From: Closterium sp. Naga37s-1
Taxonomy: Eukaryota > Streptophyta > Zygnematophyceae > Desmidiales > Closteriaceae
Assembly: GCA_947471745.1 (NCBI GenBank)
Contig: CANJKZ010000108.1
Coordinates: forward strand, 1,341,001-1,405,000
Direction of reading: 5' to 3'
DNA: 64,000 nucleotides
Shown piece by piece: positions 11,149 to 20,480 of this stretch. Position 1 is the first letter of the stretch. Every line of letters starts with the position of its first letter. The notes beneath the pieces were generated by a model. The model saw only the letters and a list, made by a program, of their open reading frames with translations, had not been told where the DNA came from and did not search any database. Made by a program: the position numbers and the translations under genes.

Positions 11149-12005
11149 TGCGAGCGTTCATGTCAATATCAACATGATTTTGTGAAGAGTATGACTGTAT
11201 GATGAGCTATATTCATTGTTGTCCATTTCTTAGCATAATTAAAGGTGAACATAGGAGGGAGGATCTGCGCATGGTGGGTTTTCTGCTAGAAGCTATGCAC
11301 ACATTGCACCTGCATTAGTCATTATCAGTTTGTATTGCCATTTTATTTGAGCTTCTACGTTCATCACGTCTGTCATAGAACAGTGTATTGTTGCACATCG
11401 GGCGAGGTTGTTTGATAATATGGTGTATGTGCCACATCAGAATTTTCTCTGCCGTGATTTCTGTTCGTGCCAGGTTGAATTTGCGAGGTTGTCTCCGACC
11501 AAGCGAGGTTGGTCATGCGGGTCGTATGAGTGTGTGGGACTTCGCGATTCGGGTCCTCCTCCCCTTTTCGCTCCAGGAGTTTTCCCCACCACTTTGGCAT
11601 GGAAACTTCCAGCAACCTCCAATGTTCGTCGTGACGTGACAGCCACGGAAGTTGAGGCGTAGGTCAACGCAGGGTCAACGAGTTGAGTCGGGCTCTGCAT
11701 CCCCTGCCGAGCTCTCCCGGTTGCATATCGAGTATGAAACAGTCGAAGCTGTCTCCATGCTGCCAACACAGACCAATTCGATCACGTATTCCCCTCTCTC
11801 ACATCACCGACACAAATTGTACTTCATCGTTCAACGATCACTTTATCTTCGTGTCGAAAGCTCTATCTTGTGCCGCACAAGATCGTCTAAACCTATCTTG
11901 TGTCGGCGGCCGACACGTCTTGCGAGTAGCCTCTTCAAGACCCCTGGGTCTGCCTTTCCGCCACTCGCTCGCGTGATTTTTACAGCCTTGACTCACTGAG
12001 TTAGC
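11149..12005. other. Intergenic region with duplicated EXORDIUM-like promoter
   Basis: The stretch at about 11680-11760 (GTCGGGCTCTGCATCC, GAGCTCTCC, TATCGAGTATGAAACA) matches the promoter region of the intact EXORDIUM-like gene at about 17260-17330, but the TATA-like motif is degraded (TATGAAA instead of TATAAAA). No gene is seen otherwise. Confidence 0.6.
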
Positions 12006-12960
12006 ATGGGTCCAAAGATGGGTGTATTTCCCACAAAAGTGGCACTTACCTTTCGCGCTCATGACAATGCTTCCGGCGGTTTCCCGCGCCCTAGGAAGCA
12101 GCGAACCTGTCTCCGCCGCACGAAAAGCGTCGCCTGAAAGCGTGGCGACGAGTGGTAGTAAGGATGCGCAGGGATTTAGTTTCCCTCGGCGGGCAATACG
12201 GCGTCTAATGGGGGGACCCAGCGACCAGATCTCCGTATCGCCCGCATTGCAGCCGAACAGCGCTTCTGCAACTCCGGCGGGGGTCCAGCAACCCTCCGCT
12301 CTCCCTTCCGCCGCTTCCGGCGCCTCCCCTCCGAGGGCAAGCTTGAGGCTCATTCCCCTTCGTGGCGCGAGATCTGCGCGAGCCGCCGAGTCGCCATACG
12401 CAATAGTACCGAATTCCACTGTAACGGCCCAAAGCGCGTCCGCGACGCGGTTCGTCCCTCTCAGGCTGCGCCTCGGGAAGATTCAGCACCAGCAGCAGCG
12501 GCGCGAGGTGGAGGGCGAGACGGACATAGCGAACCAGGGCGACCCGATACTGGTCTATTCGAAGGAGTACTTAATCTACTATGGAAACTGGCCCGAGGGT
12601 TCGGGTCAGGATGTGATTGAGAATTTCAAAAATTCGTTGGGCGGAGACACGGGGAACCGGGGCGACCCGGCGGGGGAGAACAGTGTGCGTAGTAATTGGG
12701 ACATCTCGACCAACTACTACCAGAATAACGACGACGGCTCTCAGACGTTCGTCAGTCCCGAGGTGGGTGTGTATGATAACGCCCTAAGCCCCGTGTCCCT
12801 TGTCCCGTGTCCCTAGTAGTCGACGCGTCACGTGTCGCTTCATTTTTTGTCGCCACCAACTGCCTCTCGCCTCACATCGTTTCGCTCCATTCAGTTCACT
12901 TCACTTCCCATTCTCTCTGCTTTCACCCTACACACCCCTCACCCGAATTGTTTTAACACA

Positions 12961-13349
12961 ACACACCCCTCACCCCAACACACCCCTCACCCCAACACAC
13001 CCCTCACCCCAACACACCCCTCACCCCAACACACCCCTCACCCCAACACACCCCTCACCCCAACACACCCCTCACCCCAACACACCCCTCACCCCAACAC
13101 ACCCCTCACCCCAACACACCCCTCACCCCAACACACCCCTCACCCCAACACACCCCTCACCCCAACACACCCCTCACCCCAACACACCCCTCACCCCAAC
13201 ACACCCCTCACCCCAACACACCCCTCACCCCAACACACCCCTCACCCCAACACACCCCTCACCCCAACACACCCCTCACCCCAACACACCCCTCACCCCA
13301 ACACACCCCTCACCCCAACACACCCCTCACCCCAACACACCCCTCACCC
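12961..13349. repeat. 17-bp minisatellite, about 23 copies
   Basis: Near-perfect tandem array of AACACACCCCTCACCCC in intron 1 of the decayed EXORDIUM-like gene. The first and last units lead into the same motif, CACCCGAATT. The equivalent intron of the intact gene has only one related motif (ACACCCTCACCCGAATCC at about 18507), so the array grew after duplication. Confidence 0.9.
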
Positions 13350-13384
13350 GAATTCGAGACAGGTCATGTTGGACGGCACCGTGC

Positions 13385-13515
13385 CGGTCACGGACGACTG
13401 TTTTAACGGCTGGGAATCCATCGACGGCACTTTCACGGACGACGGATCTGACGGCTGGGAATCCATCGACGGCACTTTCACGGACGACGGATCTGACGGC
13501 TGGGAATCCTCCGAC
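13385..13515. repeat. 45-bp exon-internal tandem repeat, about three copies
   Basis: A unit coding roughly GWESIDGTFTDDGSD is repeated within exon 2 of the decayed gene. The same exon in the intact gene is 67 nt with a single copy. Confidence 0.8.
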
Positions 13516-13619
13516 CATAGGAGTGAGTCATGCGCGTGATTTTACTGTTGGGAATGTGTATGTCACTGGAGATGATCCTTAAAGTGGATCCAATGGCTGC
13601 AAACTCATCTGAACAGGGA

Positions 13620-13950
13620 TGAGTGAGTCATGTGAGTGAGTGAGTGATTTTGCTGCTGGAACTTACAGCAAAACAGGACCGAACCGCGCTTGGTTGACTT
13701 TTGAGTCGACTCAAAAGTCAACTCTGTGAGTGAGTGAGTGATTTTGCTGCTGGAAATTACTGCAAAACAGGACCGAACCGCGCTTGGTTGACTTTTGAGT
13801 CGACTCAAAAGTCAACTCTGTGAGTGAGTGAGTGATTTTGCTGCTGGAACTTGCAGCAAAACAGGACCGAACCGAGGTGACTTTTGAGTCGACTCAAAAG
13901 TCACCTTGCTGCTGGAACTTACACCAAAACAGGACCGAACCGCGCTTGAC
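13620..13950. repeat. Palindrome-bearing tandem repeat, four units
   Basis: Units contain TGAGTGATTTTGCTGCTGGA, CAAAACAGGACCGAACCG and a perfect palindrome centred on TTTTGAGTCGACTCAAAA. Palindromes are at about 13694-13721, 13788-13815 and 13875-13906. The outer arms differ between copies (TTGAC/GTCAA versus AGGTGAC/GTCACCT). Confidence 0.85.
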
Positions 13951-13969
13951 TTCGACTCATGCTGGTCTC

Positions 13970-14140
13970 TCCTGCCGTGATTGCCTGCTGTGATTGCCTG
14001 CTGAACTAACGTCTGTCGTGATTGCCTGCTGAACTAACGTCTGTCGTGATTGCCTGCTGAACTAACGTCTGTCGTGATTGCCTGCTGAACTAACGTCTGT
14101 CGTGATTGCCTGCTGAACTAACGTCTGCCGTGATTGCCTG
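13970..14140. repeat. About 28-bp tandem repeat, six copies
   Basis: Repeats of GTCTGTCGTGATTGCCTGCT followed by GAACTAAC, in the position of intron 2 of the decayed EXORDIUM-like gene. No coding role is seen. Confidence 0.85.
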
Positions 14141-14584
14141 CTTCCTGCTGTCCCTCGCCCGCCATTGTTCTCCAGTCTACACGCAAGACACTTACGGAAT
14201 CTACCTCGTGCTCGCGATCGCTTGTTGGCTACTAATAGCCCTTAGTTCACTCTACGCGTACTACTTAAAACCCGCGGGCCAAGAAGTTCAACGTTAGGAA
14301 GCTTCTACCTCACGCAATGAGTTCTCCACCTGACCACTTGCAAGGGTCCACAGTTCTATAGAGATCCTCCAAGTGAATACGCACTAGAGTAGTCCCATAC
14401 TGCGTAGCGTCTCGTTGATCAATTGTCTCGTCTCAAGACGTCAATACGTTAATATAGGAACCTTCTCCCATGAAAGATGTATTCATAAAGGCTGTTCACA
14501 AACAAAGACAAGAGAAGAGAAATGTGCTCACCCACCAAAAGCAAACGCAAAGACTCATAAAGGTGCGAGTTGTTTTTTTTTCTA

Positions 14585-16406
14585 GTCGACTCTTCCCGCC
14601 ACCCTCGGTTCCCTCACCACACTCGCTTACCTGTGAGTAGCCACCTGAGCAGTGCCAGTAGCTTCTGAGAATTCTTTGAGGTCAAATCTACCGGCCACTC
14701 TCGGTTCCCTCACCACCCTCGCCTACCTGTGAGTTGCCATGCCACCTGCACACAGAGAAAACAAATCTCGACTCGACCTGTGACTCTCCAGCGATTTTGT
14801 GTGCGAGTTGCTTTTCCATAGGCGACTCTTCCCGCCACTCTCGGTTCCCTCACCACCCTCGCCTACCTGTGAGTTGCCATGCCACCTGCACACAGAGGAA
14901 ACGAAGCTATACCTGTGACTCCTCTCTTCAGCAACTGGAGAGACATTTGTGATAAAGGAAGTGTTTTGAGATGTCTCGAAACACTTCTCCACATTCTACT
15001 CTTCGCGTCACCCCCCCTCCCCTCCCCCCCCACACCATGATGCTGCAGGGTGTTTTTGAAAATTCTCAAATACACCCTGCAGCATCTGAGACGCTTCTGA
15101 CAAAGGAAGTGTTTCGGAATGTTTCGAAACACTTCTCCACATTCTACTCTTCGCGTGAACAAGTTATTACCATTTCACCCCCCCTCCCCCCCCCCACAGC
15201 ATACTCTCGTCTTCCCTGCCATACACTCTGCTTAAAATTTCCCTCCCTTTATCCATCTTCACTCCCTCAACCCACCGCAGTAACGTAGACAACTCATTGC
15301 TCACCTGCCCTACCACTCCAGCGTCCTGTGAGGTGCCTCACGCCCGATTTTAGGCTTCTGTGTTGTTCACTCACATACATTCGTGATTCCTTGTTTCCCT
15401 CCCTCATCCTCCCACCAGTAACGTAGACAACACATCCCTCACATGCCCCACCACCCCAGCCTCCTGTGAGGTGCCTCAGGACCCCCTAACTGTCTTCTGT
15501 GTCGACTGCTCCGCCTTCTGTTCTCAGTGCTCTGCTGCCGGTAAGCCTCTCTGCTTCTTGCCGCAGCTCATTTCTCGTTTCTGCTGCCTCTCATGTTGGA
15601 GTCACTTTTGAGAATCCTCAAAGGTCGCCCTCTGTCTTCTGTGTCGACTGCCCCACCTTCTGCTCCCAGTGCTCTGCTGCCTCTTTATTCAAACTCTAAA
15701 TTTCCTGTTTGCTACGTCAGCTGCTCTGCTGCTTGTCAGCCTTTCCCTCCCCCCCCCCCTCTACCACCTCACTCTTCCTCTTTCGCCTTCTCCTGCTGCT
15801 ATCACAAAAATGTCCCTTGTCTCCTCTCATTTACCCTTCTTTCATTCGTTCGATGTCATCTAGTTCTGCGATTCCTTCGTTTCCGTTTTTTTCCCGGGCG
15901 GTTGCAAACTCTTGTATCCTTTGCTCCGTGGCCTGTCGCATGACTGAAACCTGTCATCCCCTTTCCCTCCTTCCCATGCCTTCTATGCTAACCTCAAAGC
16001 TCCTCAAGCCCCACCGATCCAGCCACCAGCAGCAGCACCATTGGCAGCATCACCACAACCAGCAGCACCCTCACCAGCAGCACCAGTACCATCAGCGCCA
16101 TCACCCTCAGCACCAGTACCTTCACCAGTGCCGCTTCCACCATCCCAACCACCAGCTGCAGCACCAGCAGCACCGCCATCCGCAGCTCCACCATCACCAG
16201 TGCCACCATCACCATCACCTTCCATCAGCCCATCCACCCCATCCCCACCATCCCCACCCTCCACACCATCCCCACCACCTACAACACCACCATCGCCATC
16301 ACCGCCACCACCTTCACCCAAACCTGCCTCGCCAGTGCTTGTGAGAGCCCTCTCCACCAATGCAATGATAGTTTTCGTGCTAGCCGTCATGATTTTTGCC
16401 TTTTAA
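14585..16406 (+). pseudogene. 3' fragment of a second LRR/GPI-anchored protein gene
   Basis: Three copies of the end of the last LRR exon (ATLGSLTTLAYL plus donor) lie at about 14588-14632, 14690-14731 and 14825-14872. An intact Cys-rich cap exon is at 15419-15540 (122 nt, as in LRR gene 1), with partial copies near 15282 and 15633. An intact Pro-rich last exon is at 16000-16406, ending in a hydrophobic tail (IVFVLAVMIFAF). No upstream LRR or signal exons are present because the decayed EXORDIUM-like gene sits there instead. It looks like a 5'-truncated duplicate; whether it is transcribed cannot be told. Confidence 0.75.
15039..15086. repeat. 48-bp foldback element copy 1
   Basis: Near-palindrome with outer arms GATGCTGCAGGGTGT / ACACCCTGCAGCATC and an AATT-type centre (TTTTGAAAATTCTCAAA). 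The flanks contain a repeated segment (GTGTTT to CACTTCTCCACATTCTACTC) at about 14960-15005 and 15110-15153. Confidence 0.85.
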
Positions 16407-17560
16407 TGAGTGATAAATCCTCACGGTTGTTGTTTATATCTGCACTGCACCACGAAGGTTTCGCGATGGGGCATGAGCTCTACCGGTGTGTTGGACGTAT
16501 GGCATCGGTGTTATTTATCTGCACCTTGCAGAAGTTTTGCGAACCCCTTGTTCCAACACATCTACCATATCTGAGATCATGCTTGTTGTGAACCTGTAAC
16601 GATCCTGAATTTTATCTCAGGACAGTTTAGTGTACATATCACGTCCGAATAATTCTAACCCGGAAAACCGGTCAATGTTTGTGGTATTGAAATTCGTGAG
16701 GAAAACCGGTTTCGCGATTCGTAACCCGGAAGGCTTGCTTCGCGAACAATTCTCTCACTAAGCGAAGAAAATTATTTACCAGTTTTTTCTGGCGAAGCTC
16801 GAACGAAATTGAGGTGGTGCACCAAGCGAGTCGCATGCGTGCGCAAAATCCGCGATTCGGACAGTCGTTCTCGTCAACAGAGAATTACCAAAATATTTTC
16901 CCCTCCCACACAGTCCAGAAATTTCCTCAGGAGTTCGGCAACAGAACAAACAGCCACCTCTCCCACCACTCGGCAAGGTAAAGTCCAACAACACGGCAGC
17001 TAGTACCTCCAATAATTGTGACTTCCAAGCAACCTCCAATAATCGTGAGTAGAGATCGAGCCGCCGCCAAAACTGCGACGTCAGTCCGACGATCTTGAAA
17101 TAGCGAGCCCGCAGGGAAGATTCCTGTGCCGGACAAGCGGTCCGAGAATCGGGATTGCATCACTGACCAGTTAGCATCCGTGCAGTCCTGGTGACGTCGC
17201 GTGGGTTGCGCGTCTCGGCAATACGTTTCGTCCAAGCTGGGATGAGCTATAGGCCGCGAAACAGTCGATTCGGGCTCTGCATCCTCAGAGCTCTCCAGAT
17301 TCCGTATCGAGTATAAAATAACAATGGTATCTCCAGGTTATACGTCGATAGCGCATCCGTCTCGCGCATTGTCTGATTTCTAAGCCACTGCTAATCGCGT
17401 TTCGTCGTCGGACAGACATTTTGTCGTCGCAGCGGCGCGCTATCTCTTTGCCTTCCCGCCGCCACCGGTCTTGGAAAGAGCTTCTTCAAGTCTTACCGTC
17501 TTGGTCTGTCATTCCACCAGTCACAAACTCTCCGGTTCGCTTTACTCACTGCATTGACTC
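16407..17560. other. Intergenic region upstream of EXORDIUM-like gene 2
   Basis: No gene. It includes short repeats of an AACCCGGAA / GAAAACCGGT type at about 16655-16730 and the promoter of the next gene. Confidence 0.5.
17312..17319 (+). promoter_or_regulatory. TATA-box candidate for EXORDIUM-like gene 2
   Basis: TATAAAAT within TATCGAGTATAAAATAACAA, about 240 bp upstream of the ATG at 17561. The paralogous position upstream of the decayed gene has TATGAAAC. Confidence 0.5.
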
Positions 17561-19652
17561 ATGGGACCGAAGATGGGTGCATTTTCCACAAGATCGACCC
17601 TTACCTTTCTGGTCGCACTCGTAACGACGCTAGCAGCGGTTTCCCACGCCCTCGGCAGCAGCGAATCAGGCGCAGGGTCACTTACAACGTCCGGGCTAAA
17701 AAAGGGTATCCCTCGGCGGGCAATGAGGCGTGTGATGCGGGGACCCAGCGATCAGATGTCTGTATCTCCCTCTGAGACGCCCGCATTGCGGCCGAACAGC
17801 GCTTCTGCTCCTCCGGCGGAGGACCACCAACCTTCCCCTCTTCCTTCCGCCGCCGCTTCCGCCGCTCCTCCGGGGGCAAGGCTCATTCCCCTGCGTGGCG
17901 CGAGATCTGCGCGAACCGCCGAGTCGCCATACGCAAAAGTGCCAAATTCCACTGTAACGACCCAGAGCCCGTCCGCGACGCGGTTCGTCCCTCTCAGGCT
18001 GCGCCTCGGGAAGCTGCAGCACCAGCAGCAGCGGCGCGAGATGGAGGGTGCGACGGACATTGCGAACCAGGGCGGCCCGATACTGGCCTACCCGAAGGTG
18101 TACTTAATCTACTATGGGACCTGGCCTGAGGGGGCCGGGCAGGATGCGATTGAGAATTTCATAAACTCGCTGGGCGGGGATGCGGGGAACCAGGGGGACC
18201 CGACGGGGGAGAGCAGCGTGCGACGGTGGTGGGACATTTCGACCAACTACTACCAGAATAACGACGACGGCTCTCAGACGTTCGTCAGCCCCGAGGTGAG
18301 TGTGTTGGTGCCCCGTGCCCCCGTGCCCCGTGCATTTGCTTTTCTCGGGGAAACATGATGTTTGTTGTACACTTACAAACACGAAGATGCGGTCGTGTTT
18401 TAAAATATGTTTCGAGTCTTTTTGTCGTCGCCTGCTATTCCTCTCACCTCGCATCATTTTCGCTTCATGTTCTTATACTATTCGGGCTCACTACTTTTAC
18501 ACCCGACACCCTCACCCGAATCCGAGTCAGATCGTGTTTGGCGACACGGTGACAGACGAGGGATCCAACGGCTGGGAATCCATCGATTTGGGGACGAGTG
18601 AGTCATGCGTGTGTTTTTTCTGCTGGAACCGCGCTGCTCGCTTCGTTGTCATGCCATGCCATCATTGCCTGATGCCTCTCGTATTTCAATCGTACTTCCT
18701 CAACCCCACCTTTTCACTCACCCCACCCATTTGCTTCCACCCACCCATCCACTCCCCCCCAACCCTTTCCTCCCCCCCTACCCTTTCATCTCAAACCCCT
18801 CCCTTTTCCCCCGCCGCTCCGTCCCCCAACCCCTTTCCTCGCCAGTCGTCAGCGCGCACGTCGGAACGGAGCTGCCCGTAGACACTGACGGAATCTACCT
18901 CGTGCTCACGAGTGCTGACGTCAAGGTTGACGGATTCTGTGACGAATTCTGCGGATTCCACACCTCTCATACTCTGGATTCGGGAGAAAATGTCGCTATT
19001 GGTTTCATTGGGCATCACGACCTCTGCTGCAAATACGGCGAGTGAGTGTCGACTCCGTGTTGTACAAGAATGAGAGTGAGGGAGTGAGTGGTACTCCGTG
19101 CTATGTTGTAGTCGACTGAAAATTCACCATGTTTGCATTCATCGGGCACCACGACCTGTGCTGCAAATACGGCGAGTGAGTGTCGGCTTCGTGATTTACG
19201 AGAATTGCAAACTTGAGGGTGGGTGAGAGATTGTGCAGGAACACCATTTTCCTTACCAATTCTCAACTACTATTCCACCAAGTAGACTACTTGTTTCAGC
19301 ACCACAGCCCAAATCCATCACTTACCAACCGTATTCCACATCCCCAAACCCATCCAGCGTCACGCCCAATGGCATGCCTGGAATAGACGGCATGATTTCC
19401 ACCATTGCTCACGAGATTACCGAGGCTGCTACCAACCCTGACGTCTCGTCCGGGTGGATGGCCTCTGACGGCGAAGAGAATGCCGATATGTGCGCGTGGC
19501 AGTATGGCGACGTTTCGCAGGATACTGATGGAGATGGAAACACTTATGATTATAACATGGTGGGGAACGATGGGATGCGGTTCATGGTTGAAGGTAACTG
19601 GGACCTCATTACCAATTCATGCCAGATTCAAGCACAGGATGATGGGTACTAG
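17561..19652 (+). CDS. EXORDIUM-like / phosphate-induced protein 1 family protein
   Basis: Exons 17561-18295, 18531-18597, 18846-19041 and 19283-19652 give about 455 aa. The third acceptor is chosen because 19283 keeps phase, while the more typical TTTCAG at 19299 would not. An N-terminal signal peptide (TFLVALVTTLAAVSHA) is followed by a Pro/Ser/Ala-rich linker, then family motifs: VYLIYYGTWPEG, GIYLVLTSADV, FCDEFCGFH, GMPGIDGMISTIAHE, and a Cys near the C-terminus. In land plants the family is secreted to the wall and linked to brassinosteroid and phosphate responses and cell expansion; the biochemical activity is unknown. IAHEITEA resembles a metallopeptidase HExxE stretch, but I would not claim catalysis. 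The linker is longer than in angiosperm members. Confidence 0.85.
19131..19172 (+). pseudogene. Partial copy of EXORDIUM-like exon 3 end
   Basis: The 3' end of exon 3 (FIGHHDLCCKYGE plus GTGAGTG donor, 19000-19048) is repeated in the following intron with a few substitutions and no acceptor. Confidence 0.75.
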
Positions 19653-20480
19653 AATTGGAATGATGAATCCTTGGCATGTTGGGTCCTGGTCCAACTCCTT
19701 GTTGGGAGTGTTTTCAATGCCTGGGTATGCAAGCTAGAAGTCACGTTGTGGCTTGATGGCTATCAAGAATAAAGGGGCTAGTTGTGTCCTCCTATATCTG
19801 CATGTGGTCTACTGGATTTACCCTGTGCTTCTGGTATTTATGATAGTAATTGCTTGATTTGCGTGCCAGTGTTTTTATCCATGAACTTTACTCTGATTGG
19901 TTTTGGTGAACCCTATGTGTGTTTGGCACGGCAATTCCTAAGATACCCGAAACTATAACGGCTCAGGTAAAAACGAGAAATCCAACCCCATTCCAACACT
20001 CCATCTAAGATCACTATTTGCCATTTCCGACAGTATCCGTGTTTCCCGCGTAGTTGCTTTGCATAGCAGCCTCGCTAGAGTGCGCGCTTTAGACACCACC
20101 TGCTTCCTCGGCTACTGCTCCAAGTTCCTCTGTGCTTTAGTTCCTTACGCGTGGTTATATTTGGAGCCGCTCTCGTTGTAGCTCACATAGTGGCCTGATA
20201 GCAGTTCGCGGGATTTATCGTTTATGTTCACTGAGATTGCGATTCATCGGGAATTCCGCGGTCCGCCGCGAGTGACGGCGAATGCGGTTTGCGTGTAAGG
20301 CAAGGAGCTAACCGATGAATGATTGCCCAAGCGACGGTTTAAAACGTCGTCGCGATTCGTCCAGCCTCGCGAATCGACCGTCGAAGCTTGCCAAGGTCCA
20401 TTCTTGGCAACTTTTCGTTGATCGTCTCGACTGCTGACCGTTGATCGTCGATCGTCGATCGTCGATCGTAGATCGTCGCG
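19653..20480. other. Intergenic region and Rab GGTase alpha 5' region
   Basis: No gene seen. Immediately before the ATG at 20481, at about 20430-20478, the heptamer GATCGTC is repeated about six times. This may be 5' UTR. Confidence 0.5.

Larger units (their letters stand above)
12006..14297 (+). pseudogene. Decayed EXORDIUM-like (PHI-1 family) gene 1
   Basis: The start (MGPKMGVF at 12006) and the exon to 12762 match the intact gene at 17561. A 5-nt deletion near 12049 breaks the frame inside the signal peptide; the remaining frame can begin only at an ATG at about 12061, without a clear signal sequence. Downstream coding is well kept (STNYYQNNDDGSQTFVSPE). Exon 2 (13363-13522) is expanded by an internal repeat. 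Only a short part of exon 3 remains (GIYLVL at about 14187), and the His-Glu-containing last exon is absent. The introns are filled with minisatellites and palindromes. It is probably a pseudogene left by tandem duplication, although an aberrant transcript is possible. Confidence 0.7.

Noticed and set aside
12022..12816. Start of EXORDIUM-like gene 1 at 12022 with a signal-like N-terminus
   Set aside because: That codon is GTG, not ATG. Alignment with the intact paralogue shows the true start at 12006 followed by a 5-nt deletion.
12832..13582. Long Thr/Pro/His open frames at 12800-13580
   Set aside because: They are translations of the 17-bp minisatellite, open in several frames because the unit lacks stop codons.
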